NCBI RefSeq assembly: GCF_012927125.1
Contig: NZ_JABBFZ010000003.1
Location: 372,001 to 436,000 of the forward strand
Length of the DNA stretch: 64,000 nucleotides
Reading direction: 5' to 3'
Source: Paraburkholderia antibiotica
GTDB lineage: Bacteria; Pseudomonadota; Gammaproteobacteria; Burkholderiales; Burkholderiaceae
Of this stretch, positions 53,397 through 62,674 are shown in pieces. The notes below the pieces were generated by a model, which was not told where the DNA came from, did no database searches, and saw only the letters and a program-made list of their open reading frames with translations. How positions within the stretch are numbered: position 1 is the stretch's first letter; each line of letters starts with the position of its first letter. The position numbers were made by a program, and so were the translations under genes.

Positions 53397-54458
53397 ATGA
53401 CTCGCTTTCCCTGTCCCGCCGGTTTGCCCGCCGTCGCGCCGCTCGATCAGTCGCTGCGCGCGGAGCTGCAGCAGATCATCGATACGCGCACCAAGCCGCC
53501 CGGCAGCCTCGGCCGGCTCGAAACGCTCGCGCGGCAGATGGGCCTGATCCAGCGCAGCACGCGGCCCAGCGTGCAACGTCCGGTGATGATCGTGTTCGCC
53601 GGCGATCACGGTATCGCCGCCGAAGGCGTGAGCCCGTATCCGCAGGCGGTGACCGCGCAGATGGTCGCGAATTTTCTCGCGGGCGGCGCGGCGATCAACG
53701 CGTTGAGCCGCGTCTCCGACGTCGCACTCGAAGTGGTCAACGCGGGCATCGCGACGCCGTTGCCGTCGGCTGAGGGGCTCGTCGACATTCCGGTGGCGAG
53801 CGGCACGCGCAACTTCGCGCACGAGCCGGCGATGACGCACGACGAAGCGCTCGCCGCGATGCACGCGGGCGCCGCGCGCGTGCGTCATCACGCGGCGCTC
53901 GGCAGCAACGTGATCGGCTTCGGCGAAATGGGGATCGCGAATACGTCGGCGGCCGCGTGTCTGATGAGCCGTCTGTGCGGTGTGCCGATCGACGAATGCG
54001 TGGGCCGCGGCACCGGTCTCGACAACGCCGGGCTCGCGAGAAAGCGCAACGTGCTGGCCTCGGCGCTCGAACGGCACGCCGATGCGCGCGCGCCGCTCGA
54101 CGTGCTCGCGACCTTCGGCGGCTTCGAGATCGCGATGATGGCGGGCGCGTATCTGGCGGCCGCCGAAGCGCGCATGACGATCCTCGTCGACGGCTTCATC
54201 GCGACCGCGGCGCTGCTGGTCGCCGATGCGTTCCAGCCCGAGGTGCGCGAGTACTGCGTGTTCGCGCATGCATCGAACGAGGCGGGGCATCGGCGCATGC
54301 TCGATTATTTCGGCGCGCAGCCGTTGCTGTCGCTCGACATGCGTCTGGGCGAAGGCACCGGCGCGGTGCTCGCGGTGCCGTTGCTGCGCGCGGCAGTGGC
54401 CTTCGTCAATGAAATGGCGAGCTTCGATTCGGCGGGTGTGGCGGATCGCGACGCGTGA
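53397..54458 (+). CDS. cobT: Nicotinate-nucleotide--dimethylbenzimidazole phosphoribosyltransferase
   Basis: A 353-residue CobT. TRTKPPGSLGRLETLARQMG near residue 30 is the usual signature, and the catalytic Glu lies in the late RLGEGTGAVLAVPLLRAA. GDHGIAAEGVSPYPQAVTAQMVANFLAGGAAIN is conserved. It makes alpha-ribazole phosphate from nicotinate mononucleotide and the lower-ligand base. The start at 53397 matches the family length; an in-frame ATG at 53337 would add 20 poorly conserved residues. Confidence 0.94.
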   Translation: MTRFPCPAGLPAVAPLDQSLRAELQQIIDTRTKPPGSLGRLETLARQMGLIQRSTRPSVQRPVMIVFAGDHGIAAEGVSPYPQAVTAQMVANFLAGGAAINALSRVSDVALEVVNAGIATPLPSAEGLVDIPVASGTRNFAHEPAMTHDEALAAMHAGAARVRHHAALGSNVIGFGEMGIANTSAAACLMSRLCGVPIDECVGRGTGLDNAGLARKRNVLASALERHADARAPLDVLATFGGFEIAMMAGAYLAAAEARMTILVDGFIATAALLVADAFQPEVREYCVFAHASNEAGHRRMLDYFGAQPLLSLDMRLGEGTGAVLAVPLLRAAVAFVNEMASFDSAGVADRDA

Positions 54459-54699
54459 TGAGCGATACGTGATGCGGCGGTTGGCGGATGTCACGGACGT
54501 TATGGCGATGTCGTGCAGGCTTGCGGATCGCAAATCGCGAGCCGCTTGCGAGCGCTTGCCGATCGCCTGCAAACCGTGAGCCATGGTCAATCAACGAACT
54601 GCCACTCAGCACCGGCAAAACACCGGTAAATAAGCAACCCGCGAATCGATCGTCGCACCTCCCAACCGTCATCGCTTCTCACATGTCTTCGCTCCGTTC

Positions 54700-55476
54700 A
54701 TGAATCCGCTCGCGGAATTGCGCTACTTCTTCACGGCACTCGGTTACTTCACGCGCGTGCCGGTGCCGCGCTGGGTCGGCTACGAGCCGCACTATCTGAA
54801 CGCGGCGGCGCGCTACTTTCCGCTCGTCGGCGTATTGATCGGTGGATTCAGCGCGCTGGTCTATCTGGCCGCGCTGCGCGTGTTTCCGGCGGGCGTCGCG
54901 GTGCTGCTGTCGATGGCCGCGTCGCTGCTCGTCACCGGCGCGTTCCACGAGGACGGTCTCGCCGATTGCGTCGATGCGTTCGGTGGCGCCTATACGCGCG
55001 ATGATGCGCTGCGCATCATGCACGACTCGCGCATCGGCGCTTTCGGCGCCATCGCGCTCGTGATCGCATTGGCGATGAAGTGGCAAACGCTCGCGGCGTT
55101 GCCGCCTTTGCGTGCCGCAAGTCTGATGATTGCGGCGCACGGCGCGAGTCGCGCATGCGCAATCAGCTACCTGGCCACGCTCGACTACGTGCGCGCCACG
55201 GGCAAGGCGAAACCGGTCGCGCAGCGCCTGAGCGGCCCCGCACTGGTGTGCGCGGCGCTGTTCGGCCTGCCATGGCTGCTGTGGCCGAATGGCCCCGGCG
55301 CGCCGGACTGGCGTTTCGCCGCGCTGGTGTGCGCGGTGCTGTTCGTGCTGCGTCTGGCGATCGGCCGTTATTTCGTCAGGCGCATCGGCGGCTATACCGG
55401 CGATTGCCTCGGCTTCGCGCAGCAGATCTTCGAATTGACCATCTACCTGGCGGGACTCGCATGGATATCGTCCTGA
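54700..55476 (+). CDS. cobS: Adenosylcobinamide-GDP ribazoletransferase (cobalamin synthase)
   Basis: A 258-residue membrane enzyme. The beginning FFTALGYFTRVPVP and the metal-binding motif FHEDGLADCVDAFGGAYTRDDALRIMHDSRIGAFG near residue 85 are diagnostic. Several hydrophobic helices follow. It joins adenosylcobinamide-GDP to alpha-ribazole. It lies 241 bases after cobT and overlaps cobC by 16 bases. Confidence 0.95.
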   Translation: MNPLAELRYFFTALGYFTRVPVPRWVGYEPHYLNAAARYFPLVGVLIGGFSALVYLAALRVFPAGVAVLLSMAASLLVTGAFHEDGLADCVDAFGGAYTRDDALRIMHDSRIGAFGAIALVIALAMKWQTLAALPPLRAASLMIAAHGASRACAISYLATLDYVRATGKAKPVAQRLSGPALVCAALFGLPWLLWPNGPGAPDWRFAALVCAVLFVLRLAIGRYFVRRIGGYTGDCLGFAQQIFELTIYLAGLAWISS

Positions 55477-56051
55477 TTCGTCATCCGGCCGTCGCGCTCG
55501 ACGCGGGCGTCTGCTACGGCCATAGCGATGTCGCGTTGGCCGAAAACGCCGAAGTATCGTCGAACGCGCTCGCGATGAAACTCGCGACCTTGCAGGTGCC
55601 GGCGCCGCGCGTGCTGATCTCGAGCCCGCTCACGCGTTGCGCGGCGCTCGCCGCCGAGATCGCGAACGACTTCGGCTGCGTGGTCAGCCACGACGAGAAC
55701 CTGAAGGAAATGAATTTCGGCGATTGGGAAACGCAGCGCTGGGACGCGATCGATCGCGCGCAACTCGACGACTGGGCCGCCGATTTCGAGCACGCGCGCA
55801 CGCACGGCGGCGAGAGCGTCGCGCAGTTCGTCGCGCGCGTGCAGGCGTGGTTCGATGCGTTCGCTCAGACGCGCGAGCTGTCGCCGGCCTACGTGGTCAC
55901 GCACGCGGGCGTGATGCGCGCGATCGCGTCGTGGGTGCTGGAGGTGCCGCTCTCGCGCTGCCTGCAGTGGCCGCTCGATATGACGGGGATCGTCTGGCTG
56001 CGACGCGACGATGAGACGCGGCAGTGGGCGCTGGTGCGGTGGAATGCGTGA
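55461..56051 (+). CDS. cobC: Alpha-ribazole phosphatase (histidine phosphatase family)
   Basis: A 196-residue phosphoglycerate-mutase-like phosphatase. MDIVLIRHPAVALDAGVCYGHSDVAL carries the catalytic His8 in an RH motif. SSPLTRCAALAAEI and the second His in VVTHAGVMRAIASW are also present. It removes the phosphate from alpha-ribazole phosphate during lower-ligand attachment. The 16-base overlap with cobS suggests coupled translation. Confidence 0.9.
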   Translation: MDIVLIRHPAVALDAGVCYGHSDVALAENAEVSSNALAMKLATLQVPAPRVLISSPLTRCAALAAEIANDFGCVVSHDENLKEMNFGDWETQRWDAIDRAQLDDWAADFEHARTHGGESVAQFVARVQAWFDAFAQTRELSPAYVVTHAGVMRAIASWVLEVPLSRCLQWPLDMTGIVWLRRDDETRQWALVRWNA

Positions 56052-56282
56052 GGGCATCGACGCTTGCCATGCACTGCTTTCGCGTGGAGAGCGTGCTGGT
56101 TTACTGTGACGAGCGTCGTACGGACAACTGACTGATGGTTGTGGCGGTAACGCGGTGCGCGGTCGATGCCCGTAGCGCGGGCAGCCGCGTTTCGCGTGGT
56201 CGAGGAAGTCCGTATGGCCCGCATGGTTGGTCCGCACGATTGGCACGAGACTGTGCCCAACATTACGGCACTACCGCGCGGG

Positions 56283-57239
56283 CTATTTTCTACGCGAGCG
56301 CGCGAGTTCGAGATCCCCGCACAGCTGTCGCGCGCCTTGCGCGATACGCGGCGCGGGACGGTTGATCAGATCGCCGTCGATTGCGAACAGATTGTTGTTC
56401 GCGACCGCGGCGAGGCGTGGCCACGCGCGCCACGTATCGAGTTGTGGCAGCGTCGTGTCGGGCCGCGTCGCGCCGGGCGCGGCGGTGACGATCACCTCCG
56501 GATTGGCCGCGAGCACCGCTTCGGTCGACACCGTCGGCACCAGCGGCTGCAGGTTCGCGAACACGTTGCGACCGCCGCAAAGCGCGATGACGTCGCTGAG
56601 CATGTGCTCGCCGTTGAGCGTCATCAACGGCTTATCCCAGACCTGATAGAACACGCCGACGGCCGGTCGCTGCGCGTAACGCGCGCGCAATCGGGCGATG
56701 TCGTCGCGATACGCGCTGGCCGCCGCATCGGCGGTCGCCGAGGTGCCGAGCAGTTGCCCGAGTCTCGTCAGCGAACTGGCGACGTCGTCGAGATGGTGCG
56801 GCTCGCTGAAAAAGAGTGGCACGTGCAGTTCGCGCAGACGATCGAGTTGACGCTGCGCATTGCCATGACGCCACACGACGATCAGATCGGGCTTCAGCGC
56901 GACGATGCGTTCGAGGTCGAGCGCCTTGTTATCACCGACGCGCGGCAACTGCTTCGCTTCGGGCGGGTAGTCGCTGTACGACACCGCGCCGACGATCTTC
57001 GAGCCACCGCCCGCCGCGTAGAGCAATTCGGTCACGTGCGGCGCGAGGCTGATCACGCGCTGCGCGGGCGCGGCGAGCGTGACGGCGGCGCCGCTGTCGT
57101 CGGTGACGGTGATGGCGGCGTGGGCGGTCAGTGCGGCGAGTGCGATCAGTGTGCCTGCGGCGAGCGAGGCCGCGCTGGCCGGGCGGATCGGGCTGATGAG
57201 GTTGGCGGCGGAGCGGTGCAGGCGAGCGAGGCGGATCAT
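56283..57239 (-). CDS. btuF: Cobalamin ABC transporter substrate-binding protein (BtuF type)
   Basis: A 318-residue periplasmic binding protein of the helical-backbone class. After a signal peptide ending near THA-AI comes VTLAAPAQRVISLAPHVTELLYAAGGGSKIVGAV, with the usual AP-HVTEL motif. LDLERIVALKPDLIVVW and the C-terminal IFxxxDGD-type LFAIDGDLINRPAPRI follow. It would bind cobalamin and dock on BtuC. The gene runs opposite to btuCD, so this uptake system is split over two transcripts. Confidence 0.9.
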   Translation of the reverse strand: MIRLARLHRSAANLISPIRPASAASLAAGTLIALAALTAHAAITVTDDSGAAVTLAAPAQRVISLAPHVTELLYAAGGGSKIVGAVSYSDYPPEAKQLPRVGDNKALDLERIVALKPDLIVVWRHGNAQRQLDRLRELHVPLFFSEPHHLDDVASSLTRLGQLLGTSATADAAASAYRDDIARLRARYAQRPAVGVFYQVWDKPLMTLNGEHMLSDVIALCGGRNVFANLQPLVPTVSTEAVLAANPEVIVTAAPGATRPDTTLPQLDTWRAWPRLAAVANNNLFAIDGDLINRPAPRIAQGARQLCGDLELARSRRK

Positions 57240-57451
57240 CGGGTTGGGTGGGTTAGGTCAGCGCGTTGGCGTACGTAGCGTGGGTGGGCGCGGTGTGTGT
57301 GCGTCGTGGGCGTGAGCGTCAGGTGGGTAACTGGCGAGTGCGGAACGAGGCGGAAGTTGGTGGCGGGTACGTGGCAAGTGCGTAATGAGCGTGAGCGCGC
57401 GATGCGAACGGCACGAGCGGAGCACGTCGCGCCCCGCGCGAACACACCACG

Positions 57452-58666
57452 CTAACCCGCGTGTCCGCCATCGATCTCACCCACCGCTTCGCGCAACTGC
57501 TGCTCGAAGCGGATCCATTCGGCTTCATTCCCTGGCAGCCCGAAACGAACACTGCCCATCGGCGCGATCGACGATGCCGCGAACAGCCGCGTCCACACCC
57601 CGCGCCGCGCGAGCGCTTGATGCAACGCGGCGGCGCGCGTGTCGTCGGTCCATGCGAACAACGGCGTGCCGCGCGTCGCGAAACCATGCGCGTGCAAGAG
57701 CCCAACCAGTCGCGCGCTTTCGTCGGCGAGTCGCGCGCGCATTTGCGTCTGCCATTCGATGTCGGCGAAGGCGGCGCTCACCGCATGACGCGCGGGACCG
57801 CTGACCGTCCACGCGCCCAACGTATCGCGCAACGTCGCCAGCAACGCGGGCGCGGCCAGCACGAAGCCGGAACGCACGCCCGCGAGGCCGAAGAACTTGC
57901 CAGGCGAGCGCAGCACGATCAGCCCGTCCAGGTACGTGTGCGCGGCGAGCGACGCAGCCGATGTCTTTCCTTCACTCGCACGCGGCAGCGTATCGGCGAA
58001 GGCTTCATCGACGAGCAGGCTGCCGCCGCGCTCGCGCAGTTGCGCATGCCAGTGCAGCAGCCTGGCGGCGTCGAGCTGCGTGGCGGTCGGGTTGTCGGGA
58101 TTGACGATCGCGACGTGCGTGAGCGTCGCGGGCAACGTGTCGCATTGCGCGTCGAGCGGCGCGACCGCGTGTCCGGCGCGCGCGAACGCGGGCGCGTATT
58201 CGCCGTACGTGAGCGTCGCGATGCCGACTGTCGCGCGCGGCAGCAGCGCGGGCAACGCGCGAATCGCCGCCTGGCTGCCGGCAACCGGCAGCACGTGCGC
58301 GGCATCGGGCGCGCCGTAGTAGTGCGCCGCGCGCGCGGCGAAGCCGTCGCCGTTGTCGGGCAGACGCCGCCATGCGTCGGCGGGCAGCGGTGGCACTGGA
58401 TAACCGTGCGGATTGATGCCCGTCGACAGATCGAGCCACTGCGCGTACGGAATGCCGTAGCGCGTCGCGGCTTCGTGCAGGTTGCCGCCATGCGCGATCG
58501 GGCCGGCTGTCGTGTTCGACTGGGGCTGAGGCTGTTGCGGTGGCGTGGCGGTGGTCACGCGTTCATCGGAATGTGCGTCGACGTGCACCTCGCGGCATGC
58601 GTCACGCTCGCGTGCGGGGATGCCGGGCGCGAGGCCATCGCGCGCAGGGTCGTGACGCTCAACCAT
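57452..58666 (-). CDS. cobD: Threonine-phosphate decarboxylase (CobD/CobC-type PLP enzyme)
   Basis: A 404-residue PLP-dependent enzyme of the histidinol-phosphate aminotransferase group. After an unusual hydrophilic extension of about 55 residues come AHGGNLHEAATRYG, LDLSTGINPHGYP, AIVNPDNPTAT and the PLP lysine in LRSPGKFFG (Lys257). It makes aminopropanol phosphate, or acts in the related step named CobC in the Pseudomonas nomenclature. Start uncertain: ATG 58666 overlaps cbiB by eight bases, but the core begins near residue 57. Confidence 0.88.
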   Translation of the reverse strand: MVERHDPARDGLAPGIPARERDACREVHVDAHSDERVTTATPPQQPQPQSNTTAGPIAHGGNLHEAATRYGIPYAQWLDLSTGINPHGYPVPPLPADAWRRLPDNGDGFAARAAHYYGAPDAAHVLPVAGSQAAIRALPALLPRATVGIATLTYGEYAPAFARAGHAVAPLDAQCDTLPATLTHVAIVNPDNPTATQLDAARLLHWHAQLRERGGSLLVDEAFADTLPRASEGKTSAASLAAHTYLDGLIVLRSPGKFFGLAGVRSGFVLAAPALLATLRDTLGAWTVSGPARHAVSAAFADIEWQTQMRARLADESARLVGLLHAHGFATRGTPLFAWTDDTRAAALHQALARRGVWTRLFAASSIAPMGSVRFGLPGNEAEWIRFEQQLREAVGEIDGGHAG

Positions 58667-59600
58667 GGAATGGCACGCTCAGCAGCGCCAGCACGATCAG
58701 CACGGCCAGCCACAGAATCACCGTGCGCTCGACCAGCATCAACGCGGCGCCGACGTGCCGCGTCTCGGCGGGATGGCCGAAGCCGAGCGTCGGTCGTGAT
58801 TCGAGCGTGCCGTGATAGACCGCCGCGCCGCCGATCAACACATTCAGACTGCCCGCGCCCGCGGCCATCACCGGGCCCGCGTTCGGGCTGTCCCAGCGCG
58901 GCGCCTGCTCGCGCCAGCAGCGCCACGCGGTGTGGGTGTCGCCGAGCAGCGCGTAGCTCGCGGCGGTCAGGCGCGCGGGAATCCAGTTGAGCACGTCGTC
59001 GAGGCGCGCGGCGGCCCAGCCGAAGCGCAGATAACGCGGCGTGCGATAGCCCCACATCGCGTCGAGCGTATTGGCGAGGCGAAAGCCGAGCGCGCCCGGG
59101 CCGCCCGCGATCGCAAACCAGAACAGCGCGCCGAAGATCGCGTCGTTGCCGTTCTCCAGCGCGGATTCGACCGCGGCGCGCGCGAGCGCGGCTTCGTCGG
59201 CCTGCGCGGTGTCGCGCGACACGATCCGCGCGGTCAGCTCGCGCGCGGCGGGAAGATCGTGTTGACCGAGCGCCCGCGCGATCGGCGCGATGTGATCGCG
59301 CAGGCTGCGCGCGCCGAGCGCGAACCACAGCAGCACGACGTGTAGCACGCAGGCCGCGAAAAGCGGCAGCACCGCGACGAGCCCCCACGCGATCAACACC
59401 GGCGGCAGTACCGCCAGCATCCACGCGGCGAGCCCCTTGAGCCGTAGACGCCGACCGTGATTGAAGCGCGCCTCGATGCGCGCGGCCCAGTTGCCGAAGC
59501 CGACGAGAGGATGCGCGCGGCGCGGCTCGCCGAACCAGCGGTCGACGGCCACGCCCGCGACCGCGAGCGTCGCGATCAGCGGCATCGTCAGCGTCGACAT
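58659..59600 (-). CDS. cbiB: Adenosylcobinamide-phosphate synthase
   Basis: A 313-residue membrane enzyme (CbiB; CobD in Pseudomonas naming). AVDRWFGEPRRAHPLVGFGNW opens the family domain, and the SRDTAQADEAALARAAVESALENGNDAIFGALFW and LDDVLNWIPARLTA blocks are typical. It attaches the aminopropanol arm to adenosylcobyric acid. ATGA overlap with cobU at 59600 and eight-base overlap with cobD downstream make a tight minus-strand operon cobU-cbiB-cobD. Confidence 0.94.
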   Translation of the reverse strand: MSTLTMPLIATLAVAGVAVDRWFGEPRRAHPLVGFGNWAARIEARFNHGRRLRLKGLAAWMLAVLPPVLIAWGLVAVLPLFAACVLHVVLLWFALGARSLRDHIAPIARALGQHDLPAARELTARIVSRDTAQADEAALARAAVESALENGNDAIFGALFWFAIAGGPGALGFRLANTLDAMWGYRTPRYLRFGWAAARLDDVLNWIPARLTAASYALLGDTHTAWRCWREQAPRWDSPNAGPVMAAGAGSLNVLIGGAAVYHGTLESRPTLGFGHPAETRHVGAALMLVERTVILWLAVLIVLALLSVPFHG

Positions 59601-60154
59601 CACGCGCGGCCCGTGCTTTTCAGCGCGAGCGGCAGGCCGGCGACCAGTAGCGTCGCCGTGCTGCTCAATGCGGCGATGCGCTGGTTGAGGCGGCCGAGTT
59701 CGTCGACGTAAAGACGCGTGGCCGCGCCGAGCGGCACCACGCCCAGGCCGATTTCGTTGCTGACCACGATGAGCTTGCCGCGCGCGCCGGCGAGCGCCGT
59801 TTCGAGCGCGGCGGCCTGCGTGTGATAGTCGGCGAGCGATGGCGCGGCGCCGTCGGCGGGACACAGCAGGTTCGCGAGCCACAGCGTCAGGCAGTCGATC
59901 AGCAGGCACTGGCCCGGCGCGTCGTGGCGCGCGATCGCGTCCGCCAGCTCGCGGTCGGCTTCGACGAGGCCCCAATGCGCGGGCCGCCGCTCGCGATGAT
60001 GCGCGATGCGCGCGCTGAATTCGGCGTCGTCGGTGACGCGGGCGGTAGCGATGTAGGTGACGGGCAGGGCGCTGTCGCCGGCGAGCCGCTCGGCGTGCGC
60101 GCTCTTGCCCGAGCGGGCGCCGCCGAGAACGAAGGTGAGGTCGCGGGAAGTCAT
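59600..60154 (-). CDS. cobU: Adenosylcobinamide kinase / guanylyltransferase
   Basis: A 184-residue bifunctional CobU. The P-loop TFVLGGARSGKSAHAERLA lies near residues 6-24, ARVTDDAEFSARIAHHRERRPAHW follows with the guanylylated His, and VVSNEIGLGVVPLG is family-typical. It phosphorylates adenosylcobinamide and converts it to the GDP form that CobS uses. It is first in its operon, divergent from cobQ over 137 bases. Confidence 0.94.
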   Translation of the reverse strand: MTSRDLTFVLGGARSGKSAHAERLAGDSALPVTYIATARVTDDAEFSARIAHHRERRPAHWGLVEADRELADAIARHDAPGQCLLIDCLTLWLANLLCPADGAAPSLADYHTQAAALETALAGARGKLIVVSNEIGLGVVPLGAATRLYVDELGRLNQRIAALSSTATLLVAGLPLALKSTGRA

Positions 60155-60291
60155 CGCAAGATTGTACCGGCGCGGTGGGATAATGCCGCTCGATTCCCGG
60201 TGCGCTGACTGCCTGTTCAGCGCCCAATCATCGTTCAATCTCCGCCGATTCACCACCGATTCACCGCCACTTCCAACCCGACCGTCTTGCC

Positions 60292-61878
60292 GTGACCCGA
60301 ACCTCGATTCCCTTCGACGCCTTGCCCGTGCCGCGCGGCACGCTGATGATCCAGGGCACCACGTCCGACGCGGGCAAGAGCACGCTGGTCGCCGGTCTGT
60401 GCCGCCTCGCGCGGCGCGCGGGCGCGCGGGTCGCGCCGTTCAAGCCGCAGAACATGGCGTTGAACAGCGCGGTGACCGTCGACGGCGGCGAGATCGGCCG
60501 CGCCCAGGCGTTGCAAGCGGTGGCGGCCGGCATCGCCGCGCATACCGACCTGAACCCGGTGCTGCTGAAGCCGACCAGCGATCGCGGCGCGCAGGTGATC
60601 ATCCACGGCAAGGCGCGCATGAACCTCGACGCGCGTGCATATCACGAGTACAAGCCGGTCGCGTTCGAGGCGGTGCTGGAGTCGTACGCGCGGCTGCGCG
60701 CGGCCTATGACACGGTGTTCGTCGAAGGCGCGGGCAGCCCGGCCGAGATCAATCTGCGCGAGCGCGACATCGCCAACATGGGCTTCGCGGAGGCGGTCGA
60801 TTGTCCGGTCGTGCTGGTCGCCGACATCGACCGCGGCGGCGTGTTCGCGCACCTGACCGGCACGCTCGCGTGTTTGTCGGCGAGCGAGCAGGCGCGTGTG
60901 CGCGGCTTCATCATCAACCGGTTTCGCGGCGACCTGAGCCTGCTGCAACCCGGCCTCGACTGGCTCGAAGCGAAGACCGGCAAGCCGGTGCTCGGCGTCG
61001 TCCCGTATCTGCACGGCCTCACGCTCGACGCCGAGGACATGCTGCCGCCCGAGCTGCGCGCGGCCGGTCGGGGCGACGCGGGGCGGCTGTTGCGGGTGGT
61101 CGTGCCGGTGCTGCCGCACATCAGCAATCACACCGATTTCGACGCGCTGCGCGTGCATCCGCAGGTCGATTTTCACTACGTGCGCAGCGGCATGCCGATG
61201 CCGCCCGCCGACCTGATCGTGCTGCCGGGCTCGAAGAACGTGCCGGGCGACCTCGCGTTTCTGCGCGAGCAGGGCTGGGACGAGGTGCTCGCGCGGCATC
61301 TGCGCTACGGCGGGCGGGTGATCGGTATTTGCGGCGGCATGCAGATGCTCGGCCGCGAGATTGCCGATCCGCATGGCGTCGAGGGTGCGCCGGGCACGGT
61401 CGTGGGGCTCGGCTGGCTCGATTATGCGACGGTGCTCACGCGCGAGAAGACGCTGAAGAACGTGACCGGCCGGCTCGCGCTGCCGGGCGCGCCGGAGGTC
61501 GCCGGCTATGAGATTCACATGGGCGAGACGCACGGGCCGGCGCTGGACGCGCCCGCGCTGCGGCTCGACGGCGAAGCAGCAGTGAAGGGCGTGGAGAGTG
61601 TGGATAGCGTGGCGGGCGCGCTGGCCATGGAGCGTGCACGAAGCGCGGACTCTGGCCGCCCCGACGGCGCGCTATCCGCCGATGGCCAGATCCTCGCCAC
61701 CTACGTGCATGGCCTGTTCGACACGTCGGCCGCATGCGCGGCGCTGCTCGGGTGGGCGGGCCTGAGCGATGCCGAACAGATCGACTATCCGGCGTTGCGC
61801 GAGGCGTCGCTGGAGCGGCTGGCCGATACGCTTGCGAGCCATCTCGATCTCGAGCGCCTGTTCGCCGCGGTGCGATAA
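60292..61878 (+). CDS. cobQ: Cobyric acid synthase
   Basis: A 528-residue glutamine-dependent amidase. The dethiobiotin-synthetase-like N-domain has [21 protein letters not shown] and [13 protein letters not shown]. The class I glutaminase domain has [10 protein letters not shown] with Cys347 and YVHGLFD with His473. A segment near residues 425-465 ([28 protein letters not shown]) is longer and more variable than usual. The enzyme amidates four carboxylates of adenosylcobyrinic diamide. The start is GTG 60292. Confidence 0.94.
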   Translation: MTRTSIPFDALPVPRGTLMIQGTTSDAGKSTLVAGLCRLARRAGARVAPFKPQNMALNSAVTVDGGEIGRAQALQAVAAGIAAHTDLNPVLLKPTSDRGAQVIIHGKARMNLDARAYHEYKPVAFEAVLESYARLRAAYDTVFVEGAGSPAEINLRERDIANMGFAEAVDCPVVLVADIDRGGVFAHLTGTLACLSASEQARVRGFIINRFRGDLSLLQPGLDWLEAKTGKPVLGVVPYLHGLTLDAEDMLPPELRAAGRGDAGRLLRVVVPVLPHISNHTDFDALRVHPQVDFHYVRSGMPMPPADLIVLPGSKNVPGDLAFLREQGWDEVLARHLRYGGRVIGICGGMQMLGREIADPHGVEGAPGTVVGLGWLDYATVLTREKTLKNVTGRLALPGAPEVAGYEIHMGETHGPALDAPALRLDGEAAVKGVESVDSVAGALAMERARSADSGRPDGALSADGQILATYVHGLFDTSAACAALLGWAGLSDAEQIDYPALREASLERLADTLASHLDLERLFAAVR

Positions 61879-61880
61879 AA

Positions 61881-61910
61881 AAAGCACGCGCCGTAGCGGC
61901 CGCGTGCTTT
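61881..61910. terminator. Terminator after cobQ
   Basis: AAAGCACGCG (61881-61890) and CGCGTGCTTT (61901-61910) form a perfect ten-base-pair stem with a ten-base loop. Seven A precede it, so it can also terminate minus-strand transcription, here of the thioesterase gene. Confidence 0.75.
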
Positions 61911-62000
61911 GTCTGTTCTTCCCGCGAGCCGGCTCAGGCGCCGCCGACCCGGGTTGCATAACCCGACTCGGTCCGACTCGATCGGGCTCGACTCAGTACC

Positions 62001-62420
62001 TCAGTACAAGACCATCTGCGTGCAACGGAACAGTGCGATCGTCCTGCCGTCCGGAGCGGTGACGGTCGCGTCCCACACCTGGGTGCTGCGCCCCAGATGC
62101 ACGCCTTTCGCGACCGCGCGGATCGTGCCTTCCGTGGCGGTGCCGAGGAAGTTGCTCTTCAGCTCGATGGTGGTGAAATTGCGCGCGTTCTCCGGCAGAT
62201 GCGCGAGGCACGCGTAGCCGCAGGCGGTGTCGGCGAGGCCGATCACGGTGGCCGCGTGCAGGAAGCCGTTCGGTGCGAGCACTTCCTCGCGCACCGTCAG
62301 CTCGGCGACCAGCGTGTCCTGGTCGACGGACAGCACGTGCACGCCGAGCAGATCGGGCAGCTTGCCCTTCTGACGTTCGCGCAGACGTTCGACGGTGTAT
62401 TCCGGGCGCAATTTGCTCAT
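62001..62420 (-). CDS. PaaI-type hotdog thioesterase
   Basis: A 139-residue hotdog-fold protein. LPDLLGVHVLSVDQDTLVAELTVREEVLAPNGFLHAATVIGLADTACG in three segments carries the family NGFLHA motif (related to HGG in PaaI) and the following acidic residue. IELKSNFLGTATEGTI is the central strand pair. Members hydrolyse acyl-CoA thioesters; the substrate is unknown. ATG 62420 is followed by the conserved start MSKLRPEYTVERL. It stands alone, convergent to cobQ. Confidence 0.9.
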   Translation of the reverse strand: MSKLRPEYTVERLRERQKGKLPDLLGVHVLSVDQDTLVAELTVREEVLAPNGFLHAATVIGLADTACGYACLAHLPENARNFTTIELKSNFLGTATEGTIRAVAKGVHLGRSTQVWDATVTAPDGRTIALFRCTQMVLY

Positions 62421-62674
62421 GAGATTCAGGTCCTTGTCGAAAAAAACGGCGGGTTCGGCTGGCCGATTCGCGCTACGGGGCTTCGGCCACGCTGGATTTG
62501 TCGATATTATCAACGGCTGGACCCGCGGGCGACTCTCGCGAGTGAACCCGCAGCCTAGGGTTTGCCCGTTGTGCTTGCCGAGGTCGGGGCAGATCGGACG
62601 CGGCAGCACAGGCAGCAATGGCAGCAGCGCGGCAAACCGGCTGGCGGCGTCCAGCCTTCTTTCCGGGAGATTTC

